52,604 bases of DNA from a virus: positions 1 through 52,604 of IMG/VR virus record IMGVR_UViG_3300030098_002800, one strand, 5' to 3'. Position numbers and translations under genes: made by a program. The number at the start of each line of letters is the position of its first letter. The stretch's first letter is position 1. This document shows, in pieces, positions 25,569-35,174 of the stretch. The notes under the pieces are model-generated. The model saw only the letters and a program-made list of their open reading frames with translations. It did no database searches and was not told the origin of the DNA.

Positions 25569-27110
25569 TCAACTTACAGTTGCACTCATCATTGTTGCAA
25601 CATTTGAACCAGCAGCACATGTTAACATCCCGCTTACAGCCCATTGATGTTCAGCTATATCAATTAATTCTATATAATCTCCAATCGCCCCACCACCAGT
25701 GGTTGTACCATTTAATGTTATAGTATCTGTAGTTGCAGCTGTTACATAAGAAACTGGGGTAGTAGAATCTGCATCTGTAAGAATTATTTGACCATCAATA
25801 GTAGTATCGCCATCAAGTACTTTAAATACATAACTACTTGTATTAACAACACTAACTGTAAATCTGTATACATTTCCTGTTCCTGAAGCATCAGGTAATG
25901 TCAATGTTACTAATGCATTACCACCAACTTCACCTAATAGATTAGTTCTACCTGCATGCTCAGCTGCTGTTATAGCATCAGTAGCTGTTATAGTTACTAG
26001 TCCAGTAGTAAAAGAACCATTAACTTGTAATTTAGTTGTTGGACTTGAAGTTCCTATTCCAACCTTACCATCGGCCTCTATTCTCATCTTTTCAGTCACA
26101 AGCATATCATCGCTATCACCTCCAGTTCCAAAGGCTAAACCTTGATTCATAGTGCCTGAACCTGTCTCTCCGTTAAATCCTATCCAGGCCATATAAGTAG
26201 AATCAACCCTAGCTTGTATTCTATATTGAGCTGATTCCCAGCCTGACCCAGAAGAGGCAGTAGATATTCTTAATTTTCTAATAAATAATTCATCATCGTG
26301 AGATGTGTCAGCACCAAATCTCATAAGTTCAATAGAATCGCCCTCACTTGAGCCTAAATCAGTTTCCTCATTTACATCAAGAAGAGCTTCTGGAGCTGTA
26401 GTTCCTATTCCAACTTTACCGTCAGCTTTCATTCTCATAACCTCTTGAGAGCTATCTCCAGTACGGAAGCAAATCATATCGTCAGCATTGTGTGTAATAA
26501 TACTTAAAAGATTATCAGCACTTTTCCATTGTATTGCAGCTCCTAGACTGTCAGCAGGTGAGCCAAAGGCCAATGACGATGCAGATGCATTTGGACTTAA
26601 TATAGATATTCCCGCATTTCCAGAATTTTCTACTACAAGGTCATCCATATCTACATGTGCTGTTACACTCCCAGCTGTAGCTGTATGAACATGCAGAGTT
26701 CCATCTGGAGCTGCAGTTCCTATGCCAACTCTGTTGTTACTTCCATCTACACTTAAAGTAGTACTATCTACAGAGAATCCATTAGTTCCTCCTGATGTTA
26801 CAAAATTAGTATCTTGAGTAAGAGTTACAGTAGCAGCATTTATTGTTAAAGCAGGAGTATCAGCTGCAACCTTAAATATACTTGTACCACCAGTTTGTTG
26901 AACTTCAAATGCAGAAGCATTACTAGTGTCTACACCTTTAATTAAAATCTTTTCATCATCTATCTGTAATGCTGATTTACCTATATCTGTAGATACAATC
27001 TTTAAAGTATTTTCTGCAATACCAGAGGCATTATCAAGAAATAAAACTTGATCAAAACTATCTTTAATTCTTGTTGCTGTCAATCTATTACTTGGTACTG
27101 TTAACGCCAT
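25569..27110 (-). CDS. Tail fibre with VGIGT repeats, 513 aa
   Basis: Three copies of a fibre repeat stand out: RVGIGTAAPDGTLHV, KVGIGTTAPEALLDV and KVGIGTSSPTTKLQV, each a VGIGT-x-x-P turn that joins strands in trimeric beta-helix fibres. Between them are Asn/Ser/Asp-rich strands. The N-terminal part (about 1-100) is strand-rich and may attach to the virion. The C-terminal end (from about 370) has the LTLPDASGTGNVYRFTV and EHQWAVSGMLT strands seen in head and tail fibre tips. No typical C-terminal autoprotease is visible. Confidence 0.75.
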   Translation of the reverse strand: MALTVPSNRLTATRIKDSFDQVLFLDNASGIAENTLKIVSTDIGKSALQIDDEKILIKGVDTSNASAFEVQQTGGTSIFKVAADTPALTINAATVTLTQDTNFVTSGGTNGFSVDSTTLSVDGSNNRVGIGTAAPDGTLHVHTATAGSVTAHVDMDDLVVENSGNAGISILSPNASASSLAFGSPADSLGAAIQWKSADNLLSIITHNADDMICFRTGDSSQEVMRMKADGKVGIGTTAPEALLDVNEETDLGSSEGDSIELMRFGADTSHDDELFIRKLRISTASSGSGWESAQYRIQARVDSTYMAWIGFNGETGSGTMNQGLAFGTGGDSDDMLVTEKMRIEADGKVGIGTSSPTTKLQVNGSFTTGLVTITATDAITAAEHAGRTNLLGEVGGNALVTLTLPDASGTGNVYRFTVSVVNTSSYVFKVLDGDTTIDGQIILTDADSTTPVSYVTAATTDTITLNGTTTGGGAIGDYIELIDIAEHQWAVSGMLTCAAGSNVATMMSATVS

Positions 27111-27119
27111 TCTATCCCC

Positions 27120-27701
27120 CTAAATCAATATTGCTTTAATTGTAGTTGATTCACTGCTAGCACATTTACAATAAAATTCATAACCACTAACTATATTAGT
27201 ATTTCCTACTCCAGATCCACCTGGATCCCTAGTTGGTGCAATCCAAGTTACACCTGGAGGTACTATAATCCCCCAATTAGCAGTAGACCCGCTTAGCTTT
27301 GAACTTATTAATAAATTATTAGTACTGCCTGTATTTTCTATATATATAGCATTCCATTGAATAGTAGCAGAGCCTGAAAGTTCTTCAAATGGATTTATAG
27401 CTGAATCTCCTACAGTCATAGTTTCATTCCAACATAGCATATTTCCATCACTTGAAGCATCCCACATAGGATATGCTGCATCCCATAAGTCATGTGACAT
27501 GGTTCTAGTTTTTTGGCTATGAATTGTAGAGTGAACATCTTTTATATATCTTTTTCCACCAGCTATTGTTTTGCTATCTATCCTAATAATTTCTTTTTCA
27601 TATCCATGGTTTGTAGCTGTTGAACTTATGTCATTATCTCTTTCTTGATAGTAATAAGGTTTAAACGAGCCTATTATTGATACTTTTGAATATGTAGCCA
27701 T
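27120..27701 (-). CDS. Beta-rich virion protein, 193 aa
   Basis: Strand-rich chain with many aromatic residues. Its centre has SATIQWNAIYIENTGSTNNL and PPGVTWIAPT, patterns common in virion surface proteins. It is two bases from the next gene. I see no known domain. It is probably a tail or capsid accessory protein. Confidence 0.55.
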   Translation of the reverse strand: MATYSKVSIIGSFKPYYYQERDNDISSTATNHGYEKEIIRIDSKTIAGGKRYIKDVHSTIHSQKTRTMSHDLWDAAYPMWDASSDGNMLCWNETMTVGDSAINPFEELSGSATIQWNAIYIENTGSTNNLLISSKLSGSTANWGIIVPPGVTWIAPTRDPGGSGVGNTNIVSGYEFYCKCASSESTTIKAILI

Positions 27702-27703
27702 AA

Positions 27704-28147
27704 TTAACCTATTTTATAATATTTAAATGTAGCAGTTGTATCAGAAGCTTCTTGCTCAACGTAAACAGTAGAAGTTCCATCAAAATAAGATTGAAAAAAA
27801 TCACCCTTTTGCAGTCTTATATAAGAATCATTAGAATCACCTGGATCTGAACTCCCAGATGCAACACATCTAAGTGAAAATTCTCCATCCCCACCTACAT
27901 GTTCTATCCATAAAAATTGAGGAGTTGCTAAACTGTATTTTGTTCCATTTGTTAAGGTATGAATCCCATTGTAATCTGTGCTACTATCAATAGTAACAAG
28001 AGATTTAGTTCCATATCTATCAGGAAGAAAACTAGAATTATTTCTAAATATTCTTAAAGTCCCACCTTGGTCATAACCACTAGCAGTGCTATTATCAGTT
28101 GTAGATACCTTTAAACTATTTGTTGATTCAATTTTATAAAGAGGCAT
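27704..28147 (-). CDS. Small beta-rich virion protein, 147 aa
   Basis: The chain reads as short strands (MPLYKIESTNSLKVSTTDNS, PQFLWIEHVGGDGEFSLRC, GTSTVYVEQEASDTTATFKY), with a conserved-looking IRLQKGDFFQSYFDG stretch. Its pattern is like receptor-facing or decoration proteins. It forms a packed pair with the 193-residue gene. The role is unknown. Confidence 0.55.
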   Translation of the reverse strand: MPLYKIESTNSLKVSTTDNSTASGYDQGGTLRIFRNNSSFLPDRYGTKSLVTIDSSTDYNGIHTLTNGTKYSLATPQFLWIEHVGGDGEFSLRCVASGSSDPGDSNDSYIRLQKGDFFQSYFDGTSTVYVEQEASDTTATFKYYKIG

Positions 28148-28149
28148 AG

Positions 28150-29289
28150 TTAAGCTTGCATACCTCCTTTATCGTCTTTTTGTTGCTGTTTTATCGATTG
28201 AGCAGGCATACCAAATCCTGCATTATATTCACCCATTAATCTCTGGTAAAGTTGTAAATACCAATTATATTTACCTTGCTTGTCTTGTAAGTCAGATTGA
28301 ACTCTTGCTTGGTATTCTTGAACTTCAGCTGAATACTTTTGTATTTTTTGAGCATCATCTTGTGATGTCATTTGAGCTTGTCTTATTGACTTTTGTAGCT
28401 CTGCTTGATATTTAGCATTAGCTTCATTAAATTCATTTACTTGATTCAACATTGCCTTTTCATATGATTCACTATAAGCTCTGATCTTTGCTAGCTGTGC
28501 TCCTGCTAGTTCTACATCTTCTTCATCTTCTATAAGAGTTCCTAAAACTTCCCACCAGTCACTAACATCTTGAAAGTCAGCATCTGTACCAATAGTTCCA
28601 TCGGTAATGGTAGCTGTTAATTCTTCCACTGCACCGCCAACAACAGGAGGTGTATACGTAGGAGCTGACTCTGAAAATGAAATAGTTGTATCAGATAATG
28701 TAGGAACTTCTGGAGGTGCAGACCATATAATATCTGTAGTTGTCATATCTCCCACCATTGCAAGCACACATCTACTAGCTGCATATAATACTATTAAATA
28801 AGAATATTCACTTGGAAAGTTATCAACAGCATCAGGATAATTATCATTATATGTAAGGCCATTATCATAATGTACTTGTTGTACTCTTATTTCATTATTA
28901 CCAGAATCTGTAGCGGCAGGAACTGAATATATCTTACCTTGCATTTCATAAAACGCTGGATTGTATTTTGATCTATATCTTATACTTTCTTTATCTGTAG
29001 CATCATATCTAATGCTAGGATCTATTTGAGTGCATTTTCTTAATATAGTATCACTATCATGCTCTCTTACTACGGAAAGAATAGGTCCAGTCTTAATAAC
29101 ATAATCATTACCATCTGATTGATCCTCTCCTGAAAATCTATAAGCCTCATTAGGCTTCACAAGTAGCATTCTATTTACAACCTGTCTAAGTCCATCTACT
29201 ATGAAATTAGTCAAGTCTGTATTAGATGTTATTGAAGTATCCAATGATTGTCCCATTGCTGCTTCTACTTGATCTTTAAAAGTTGCCAT
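28150..29289 (-). CDS. Head-to-tail adaptor-type protein, 379 aa
   Basis: The N-terminal ~200 residues (FKDQVEAAMGQS, DLTNFIVDGLRQVVNRML, then EYSYLIVLYAASRCVLAMVG) fit the helix-strand-helix pattern of podovirus head-completion or adaptor proteins. Residues about 240-365 are a long Gln/Glu/Lys-rich coiled coil (YEKAMLNQVNEFNEANAKYQ) with a Gly/Gln-rich end. It follows the coat and head-decoration genes in the order adaptors take in podoviruses. The extended coil is unusual for an adaptor. Confidence 0.6.
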   Translation of the reverse strand: MATFKDQVEAAMGQSLDTSITSNTDLTNFIVDGLRQVVNRMLLVKPNEAYRFSGEDQSDGNDYVIKTGPILSVVREHDSDTILRKCTQIDPSIRYDATDKESIRYRSKYNPAFYEMQGKIYSVPAATDSGNNEIRVQQVHYDNGLTYNDNYPDAVDNFPSEYSYLIVLYAASRCVLAMVGDMTTTDIIWSAPPEVPTLSDTTISFSESAPTYTPPVVGGAVEELTATITDGTIGTDADFQDVSDWWEVLGTLIEDEEDVELAGAQLAKIRAYSESYEKAMLNQVNEFNEANAKYQAELQKSIRQAQMTSQDDAQKIQKYSAEVQEYQARVQSDLQDKQGKYNWYLQLYQRLMGEYNAGFGMPAQSIKQQQKDDKGGMQA

Positions 29290-29311
29290 AAAATTCCTTT
29301 GGTTAAGTAAC

Positions 29312-29336
29312 TCTGCCCCTAGAGACTAGAGGCAGA
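29312..29336 (-). repeat. Strong intergenic hairpin between head genes
   Basis: TCTGCC (29312-29317) pairs with GGCAGA (29331-29336), followed by CTAG/CTAG inside and a three-base loop. One C-A mismatch interrupts. No T run follows on the coding strand, so it may stabilise or delimit the head-gene mRNA rather than end it. Confidence 0.5.
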
Positions 29337-29351
29337 ATTATTATTTACTTA

Positions 29352-29861
29352 CTAATCGACATCTACAAATATTGCAGATCCATCGCCATTTGGGTCTGAA
29401 TCCCCTTCAACTACGCCTTCAACAAACCATTGGGTTGCTGAAACGCAAGTTAATTGAATCCAAGTACCAGGACCGCAACCTGTATGTTCTACATTGTCAT
29501 CTAACTGTATTTGGCAGTCATCAGAAGCAGCTTGAATCATGGTGTTTAAAGCAGCAGCAGTATGATACATAACCGCTCCTACAAAATCATCTCCACCTGA
29601 ATCAGTGCTGTCACCTGTGTTTATAAGTGTAGCATCATTATCTGCAGCTACAACAACAAACTTATAGGTAACACCAATTAGATCTACAGAGCACGCAGGA
29701 AGCGTGATTGTAGCAGCACCACTATTTCCAATAACAAAAATAGTTCCACTGTCTGCAGCTGTTAAAGTTAAAGTTGATATATCTTTAACTCTTACACCTG
29801 AAGGAGCTAATTGATCTAAAGCTTTTCCTGCACCTTCTTGATTGTACTGTGGTATAGCCAT
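29352..29861 (-). CDS. Head decoration/fibre-type protein, 169 aa
   Basis: I chose the ATG at 29861 (MAIPQYNQEGAGKALDQLAP) with GAGGT upstream; another ATG at 29873 overlaps the coat stop. Residues 25-60 (LTLTAADSGTIFVIGNSGAA, then TITLPAC) match a domain common in capsid-associated or fibre proteins, in which ADSGT and TLP lines mark strands. The C-terminus ends acidic. Location right after the coat gene favours decoration of the head. Confidence 0.6.
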   Translation of the reverse strand: MAIPQYNQEGAGKALDQLAPSGVRVKDISTLTLTAADSGTIFVIGNSGAATITLPACSVDLIGVTYKFVVVAADNDATLINTGDSTDSGGDDFVGAVMYHTAAALNTMIQAASDDCQIQLDDNVEHTGCGPGTWIQLTCVSATQWFVEGVVEGDSDPNGDGSAIFVDVD

Positions 29862-29872
29862 TATGTACCTCA

Positions 29873-31483
29873 TTATGTCCAGATAGCATGAGTTTCAGGA
29901 CAACACCACTCCATGCCAGCTTCGGTTAATATTTGATCCACTCTACGATCGACCCCAGAGTTCTCTAATGTCTGAACTCCTATGTAGACTGCTGTATCCC
30001 TATTGATACCATTTCCAACCAATGGTCGGTATGCACAGTACTTCATGTTAATACCCAACATCTTAACAGTTGTTCCATCAAGGTGAACATTTCTTGCAAC
30101 ATTCATATCACCAAATGGAGTGCTAATAGTTGAGATATCAATACCAAATACCTTTTTCTTCCCTGTCATAGCTACATCCGCTCTTCCAAGAGAGTTTGTT
30201 GCTGTACCTATACCACTGTGACCTAAACCTCCAGTGTTACCTTGAACCATACTTACGTTATTAGCAAAGTATCCAGATAGTTTGTGCAACCAATTGTAAA
30301 CTGCTGTACTGCAGAAGAATACAGTTGATGCTGCATTATTATATCTTGGATCTAGTAATGCTGACATATCATCTAGGAAAGCATCTTGAGATTTAGTTGC
30401 TAGAGATAGTGAGAAAGTATTACCATATGTAGAAATGAAGTCTACAGCACCTTGAGTAGTTTTACTTACTGTAGATTGCTGAGTTCCAAATAACATAGCA
30501 TTCTCAATATCCCACTTGTGTTCGATTAGCTTTTCTTTCCAGATTCTAGCCCACTCATTACCTTCATACTTAAGAACAGTTGCTCTATCAGTATTATTCA
30601 TCACTGCTGATGTTTTGAAGATTTGAGTTTGACCATAACCTGTAGAGTAAGGCTGATCTTGCCAAGTTTCAGGATAACCAGTTCCAGCATCAAATGCAGT
30701 ACCTACTACATAAGTCTTGAATGGTTCTAGGTCTTCCTGAGAAGCAGATTTAGTTGTATTAGAAGCTGCAACGCCTAATCCAGCAGCACCATCTTCAACT
30801 GCAGCATTACTAGCACTAACAGCACTCATAAAACTAATATTAGCACCAGCTTTTACGCAAGTAGCATTTACAATAGCTTTATTGATTGTTGCACTGTTGG
30901 CTGTAGTAGCTTCACCATAGGTATCTAGATCTACACTATTTATCTTCCATAGAGTGTAACCAGTCAATTCAGAAACTGTGTTGTTATCAGTACTTGCAGC
31001 ACCGTGAGGTATCTTGATAACTTGACCAGGAATGAAGAATAAAGGCTGTGTGCCTTTTACACCTTCAAAATAGTCTACTGTTTGACCATAGATGTTTTGT
31101 TTGTTACCATTGTTATGGTAGTCTGTAAAGAAACTAAAAGTGTATGCAGTTCCTACGGTTGGTGACAAGTCATTGCCTGTACCTGATACAGTAGTAGCAG
31201 GCGAAGAACCTGCACTAGCATCAAAGTCTGCTAGGTATGCATATCTTTTAGTGTATGAAGATCTCTTCTCTGTGAATTTAAAAGAAGGATCATCGGTTGG
31301 TTTTTTAGAAACCATGCTTACAAATCTAAAGAAAGGGTCTTGAGCAAGAGCTAATTCTGATACATAATCCCCAAAGTTATACTTTCGTCTTAACGCACCA
31401 GTATTTAACTGCGTACTGCTTTCACCTCTTTCAATAGACCCAGAAGTATAATTACTTCCTGTAACGCTGTTTATTAACGACAT
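29873..31483 (-). CDS. Major capsid (coat) protein, 536 aa
   Basis: Identified by order (terminase, portal, scaffold, coat) and size. The N-terminus (SLINSVTGSNYTSGS) is flexible. Later segments include ELALAQDPFFRFVSMVSKK and a strand-rich body with WKEKLIEHKWDIENAMLFG, compatible with an HK97-type fold with an elongated helix. It is 100 residues longer than P22 gp5. No N-terminal protease cleavage motif is evident. The start lies immediately after a hairpin that overlaps the ribosome site. Confidence 0.8.
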   Translation of the reverse strand: MSLINSVTGSNYTSGSIERGESSTQLNTGALRRKYNFGDYVSELALAQDPFFRFVSMVSKKPTDDPSFKFTEKRSSYTKRYAYLADFDASAGSSPATTVSGTGNDLSPTVGTAYTFSFFTDYHNNGNKQNIYGQTVDYFEGVKGTQPLFFIPGQVIKIPHGAASTDNNTVSELTGYTLWKINSVDLDTYGEATTANSATINKAIVNATCVKAGANISFMSAVSASNAAVEDGAAGLGVAASNTTKSASQEDLEPFKTYVVGTAFDAGTGYPETWQDQPYSTGYGQTQIFKTSAVMNNTDRATVLKYEGNEWARIWKEKLIEHKWDIENAMLFGTQQSTVSKTTQGAVDFISTYGNTFSLSLATKSQDAFLDDMSALLDPRYNNAASTVFFCSTAVYNWLHKLSGYFANNVSMVQGNTGGLGHSGIGTATNSLGRADVAMTGKKKVFGIDISTISTPFGDMNVARNVHLDGTTVKMLGINMKYCAYRPLVGNGINRDTAVYIGVQTLENSGVDRRVDQILTEAGMEWCCPETHAIWT

Positions 31484-31519
31484 TAGTCTATCTCCTTTTG
31501 ATTAAGTTTGGATAGACTA
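31484..31519 (-). promoter_or_regulatory. Hairpin holding the coat-gene ribosome site
   Basis: TAGTCTATC (31484-31492) and GATAGACTA (31511-31519) form a perfect 9-bp stem with an 18-base loop. On the coding strand the stem ends one base before the coat ATG (31483). The site AAAAGGAG is in the loop and runs into the 3' arm. Folding would hinder access of ribosomes, and melting or protein binding could control coat synthesis. Confidence 0.5.
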
Positions 31520-31527
31520 TATAAACT

Positions 31528-32445
31528 CTACCCAAACATGTTGTCTACGCCATCATCAAGAGAAAGGAGTCCGTCAAATAAATCTCTATCTGGACTACCA
31601 CTTCCATCATCTTGATTATTGGCACCACTTGCGGAGGTAGGCATGTTTCTCACATTCTTCATTTGGCTTAGCATGTCTTGCTTAGTTGATTGAGCTACAT
31701 TCTGTGCAGCTTTATCTTTGTTTAAAATATAATAAACATCTTCCATTTTAAGCTTTCTTTGCTTAGCTTCATTGACAAAGTTATTAAAATCTTCGTCACT
31801 CAAATTATGTTTTTCTTTAAAAGCCTGTTCTTCAGCTTTCCTAGCATTAGCTATTTGATTTTGCTGAGCACGTTTCTTTTCAGCTCCCATAATTTGACTA
31901 ACTCTCTGTTGAACAATACTATCAACATGAGCAGACATAACTTTAGCACTATCAGAATCAGGGTTGCTCATTGCTTCTTGCTGATCAAAAACAAAATCCT
32001 CTGGAAGATTCAATTGTTCTTGAATAGTCTTAGAAGGAGTCCCCCCATTGACTAGATAATCTCGAACATGATTAACTAACCCACTATCCTTTTTCATTGC
32101 ATTCAAAACAGGTACGAATGGTTTTAAATCATTCATCTGTTCCTTCAGCTTTACAGCCTCACGACTACTATCTTCATATCGTTTTTTCCAGTCTGTGCTG
32201 TCTTCCGACTGTGCGTTAACACTTTGAGAGCCTTGATTTTCTGTGTTGTGGGTTACCTGTTCGGAGCCACTAAAATTATCAAGGGTTGCCTCTGTGCTTG
32301 GTTCATCAATAATTGCACCATTTACTTGTGCATCAAGCTCATTAAAGAAATCCTTAGAGCCAGAAGATGATTTAGCTTCAGCTTGTTCAAAGCTTTCAGT
32401 AGCCATTCCAATTTCTGGGTTACCTTGGTTTTTTTCTTTTGACAT
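31528..32445 (-). CDS. Capsid scaffold protein, 305 aa
   Basis: An acidic, Gln/Ser-rich N-terminus (1-85), a helical coil around 90-115 (DWKKRYEDSSREAVKLKEQM), Lys/Arg/Gln-rich helices at about 180-245, and an acidic C-terminus. No globular fold. This composition and its place between portal and coat fit an internal scaffold that is removed after procapsid assembly. No protease domain is seen. Confidence 0.75.
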   Translation of the reverse strand: MSKEKNQGNPEIGMATESFEQAEAKSSSGSKDFFNELDAQVNGAIIDEPSTEATLDNFSGSEQVTHNTENQGSQSVNAQSEDSTDWKKRYEDSSREAVKLKEQMNDLKPFVPVLNAMKKDSGLVNHVRDYLVNGGTPSKTIQEQLNLPEDFVFDQQEAMSNPDSDSAKVMSAHVDSIVQQRVSQIMGAEKKRAQQNQIANARKAEEQAFKEKHNLSDEDFNNFVNEAKQRKLKMEDVYYILNKDKAAQNVAQSTKQDMLSQMKNVRNMPTSASGANNQDDGSGSPDRDLFDGLLSLDDGVDNMFG

Positions 32446-32473
32446 ATATTACTCCTTTTTTCCTAGCTATAGT

Positions 32474-34777
32474 TTATGATTGTTTTGGGGTCTTTTCCAA
32501 ATTATTTTTTAATCTATCAATAAGATTGCCTGCTGTCTGTTTTTGAAGTTCTACATTATTAGCCATTTGGTTTCTTGTTTTTTCTTCTTGAACCTCAGTT
32601 TTTCCACTTTCAGATTCCAAATTAGACTTTACTTCTTCCTTCTTTTTATTTATTTCTACAGTAGCCTGCATAACCTTACTCTTAATACCAGCTTGTACAA
32701 GTTGTCTTTCTAAGGTCTCTATAGTACCTTCCTTATCTTTTAAGGCTTCTTGCATTTGATTGACTTGAGAGCTTAGTCTGGAATATAAAGATTTTCTTTT
32801 TGCTATGTTCTCTTTATTTTTTATATCAGTTTCAGATAGCAATGCTATATCATCAATAACTCCTAATTGCATTAACTGTTTTAACTCTTCTAAGTAAGCC
32901 CATCTATTAACTGGTAATGTTGATCCTGAAACTATTCTTATGTCAAACTTTGCAGTAGCTATATCCATTGACTTTCCTATAGCTTCTCCAAAATCATTAT
33001 ACATAGGAATATTTATCTCTGTTTCTCTTTGTTCTTGAATAGCACTTGGTTGTACGATTCTAAATCTTTTATAAGCAGTGTATGTAGCTTGTGAAAACTG
33101 CAATACTGCTGTGCCTAACTGTTTTAATGCAGGTTCAATAGAGTTGCTCATCCATTGCTTTATTCTTCTTGTTCCGTACTCATCCAATGCTAACATACCT
33201 CTATAAGTTTCTGAAGCACCTCTAGCATCGCCCATCATAGAACTGTAGATACCTGCTAAATATTCCATGTCCGATTTACCTTGTTGAACGATATTAAAAA
33301 ACGCACTTGATAGAGGAGCAGGCATAACTGGGGTAGGTCTTTCAACTCCAGGCCTTATAGGTAATAACGCTCCAGGTGAAGACGAATACTTTTCCCAAAG
33401 GTCTGCATCAATAGATCCTTCTTCATACATCCATCTAAGACTGGATCCAAGTGATGCATTGTGTACCATTATTTGGTGTGCTTTATTTATCTCTTGCTGT
33501 TTACCAATAAGAGGAGATACTGCACTTATAGGGAATGGAGTTCCTGTCCATTTAAAATGAAATGGTATTATAGGATACTCTGTAACTCCATATGGTAAGA
33601 CATTTTCATATAAAAGTTTATCACCTGCTACACATGTTTGTTTTATCCTATCTCCATAAAATTGAACTTGATCAATAATATTTTTAGAAACCATAGGATC
33701 TTTTAGCAACATTTTAAATTCTTTTTCTGTTACTATTTTATTTTCAACTTTAGATGCTTCAGCCTGCAATTTACTCATGCATTCCTGTCTAAAGCTTTCA
33801 ATTTGTTGTTGCATCATTTTTTGAGCTTTTTCCATTTCAAGCTTAAATCTTTCAGGAAGCATTTTGCCAGCTTGAACAGCTTGCATCATTGATGTTTCTT
33901 GCTCTTTCAATTTAACCATAAGCTCAGCAGTAATTTCTTTAACTCTTACATTACACTGTTCTTGCAGTCTTTTTATAGTGGCTTTATCGGGTGGTATTCT
34001 ATAAAAAACATTCACATAAGAAATTTTTACTTTTTCGTACATTTCAAAAAACTCTATAAGATTATCTGTTTCACCTTCTGCTGTAACTGCAAAACTACTT
34101 TGATCTGTATCATCGTTAAACATAAATAGCTTTTGATCCAAATCACCAGTAGATCTTTTACTTCTATTGTTTTGAACTTGTTCATCGCTAGAGGCTTGTG
34201 CTATTTTTCTTGTAGATTCTGGATACAATTTCATCAAGTGTTCTTTTGGTAATACTTTTCTTATAAGAACAAAAGCTGCATCTCTAAATAACATATCTCT
34301 TGACTTAGGATCTACAAATACATCAAATGGCTCAGGTTGTTGTAAGACAACTTCACCCATACCATTGTCAGCATTTTTGTCTACACTTACCAGCAAATAA
34401 CCCAGTCCTTTAGTAACTGAATCATTTATAGCATTTGAATATAGAGTTGAGCCTTCAGAGTAATCCCATATATAATCAGCCAAGTCTGAATATACAGCAG
34501 CAACATCTGAGTCTGAACCTTCTACTCCTACAGCCTGCCATCTAGGATTGTTGGCGGTAGCATAAAAATTTAACATTTCTACTACAGGAAGTATCCTGTT
34601 AATAGTAAATGTAGGCATACCTTGATCCTCAAGTAAGTCCTTCTCATCTTTACCTAGTTGTTCATCATGAGCGAACTCATATCCTTTTTGATTTATAAAC
34701 TCCCATTGCTTTCTAGTCCAGCTATTAGAAAGATTGTATAGTTGTCTTATTTTTCCAGGTATGTCTTTTTTAGCCAT
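32474..34777 (-). CDS. Portal protein, P22-like, 767 aa
   Basis: It opens MAKKDIPGKIRQLYNLSNSW followed by WEFINQKGYEFAHDEQ, then FTINRILPVVEMLNFYATAN, which matches the start of P22-like portal proteins (a helical wing and the INRI..V pattern). The middle carries EYPIIPFHFKWTGTPFPISAVSPLIGKQQEINK and similar conserved stretches. The C-terminal 130 residues are a coiled coil (barrel-like), compatible with the long P22-type barrel. It forms the dodecameric entry vertex through which DNA is packaged. The gene is coupled to the endolysin gene. Confidence 0.85.
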   Translation of the reverse strand: MAKKDIPGKIRQLYNLSNSWTRKQWEFINQKGYEFAHDEQLGKDEKDLLEDQGMPTFTINRILPVVEMLNFYATANNPRWQAVGVEGSDSDVAAVYSDLADYIWDYSEGSTLYSNAINDSVTKGLGYLLVSVDKNADNGMGEVVLQQPEPFDVFVDPKSRDMLFRDAAFVLIRKVLPKEHLMKLYPESTRKIAQASSDEQVQNNRSKRSTGDLDQKLFMFNDDTDQSSFAVTAEGETDNLIEFFEMYEKVKISYVNVFYRIPPDKATIKRLQEQCNVRVKEITAELMVKLKEQETSMMQAVQAGKMLPERFKLEMEKAQKMMQQQIESFRQECMSKLQAEASKVENKIVTEKEFKMLLKDPMVSKNIIDQVQFYGDRIKQTCVAGDKLLYENVLPYGVTEYPIIPFHFKWTGTPFPISAVSPLIGKQQEINKAHQIMVHNASLGSSLRWMYEEGSIDADLWEKYSSSPGALLPIRPGVERPTPVMPAPLSSAFFNIVQQGKSDMEYLAGIYSSMMGDARGASETYRGMLALDEYGTRRIKQWMSNSIEPALKQLGTAVLQFSQATYTAYKRFRIVQPSAIQEQRETEINIPMYNDFGEAIGKSMDIATAKFDIRIVSGSTLPVNRWAYLEELKQLMQLGVIDDIALLSETDIKNKENIAKRKSLYSRLSSQVNQMQEALKDKEGTIETLERQLVQAGIKSKVMQATVEINKKKEEVKSNLESESGKTEVQEEKTRNQMANNVELQKQTAGNLIDRLKNNLEKTPKQS

Positions 34778-35172
34778 TATTCTCCTCTTAATTCAAAATG
34801 TGGGAAATCATCAAATTGATTATCATCCACTTCAAAGTTCATGTTCCAGTCTCCTCCCCATCGAAGGTCAATGCTCATCCCTTTTGCTATCCCAATAACA
34901 AACCCTGCAAAAAGGTGGAAACGCTCACGATCATCCCAGTCAATAGGATAAGGGGCCACATCAACAGCCCTACTAGGATCAGCGTTATGACGACCATTTG
35001 GGTATTTAACTTTTGTTTTTCCTTCTTCAAAAAGTTTATCCTGTCTTTCAGCACTTCTATGTCCCTCCAAAATACTGCAATCTACGTGTTTAATTACTTC
35101 ATTAAATACTTTCTGTAATCTTTCATCGCAAGTTGATAGCCTTAATTTAGAGCTTTTTCCAAACTTAGGCAT
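34777..35172 (-). CDS. Endolysin, M15 peptidase family, 131 aa
   Basis: GRHNADPSRAVDV gives the first zinc His (H62) and Asp (D71), and FPHFELRG gives the third ligand (H125), the H..D..H set of VanY/L-Ala-D-Glu (M15) peptidases. SILEGHRSAERQDKLFEEGK is the matching substrate-side stretch. It would cut peptidoglycan stem peptides. There is no signal peptide, so a holin would be required. It lies between terminase and portal genes, far from the holin-like genes at 19-20.6 kb, and overlaps the portal start by one base. Confidence 0.85.
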   Translation of the reverse strand: MPKFGKSSKLRLSTCDERLQKVFNEVIKHVDCSILEGHRSAERQDKLFEEGKTKVKYPNGRHNADPSRAVDVAPYPIDWDDRERFHLFAGFVIGIAKGMSIDLRWGGDWNMNFEVDDNQFDDFPHFELRGE

Positions 35173-35174
35173 AA

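Noticed and set aside
34798-35118. 106-codon rightward open frame over the endolysin gene
   Set aside because: Shadow of the M15 peptidase gene, whose active-site residues are clear. No ribosome site, and composition is unlike the other proteins.
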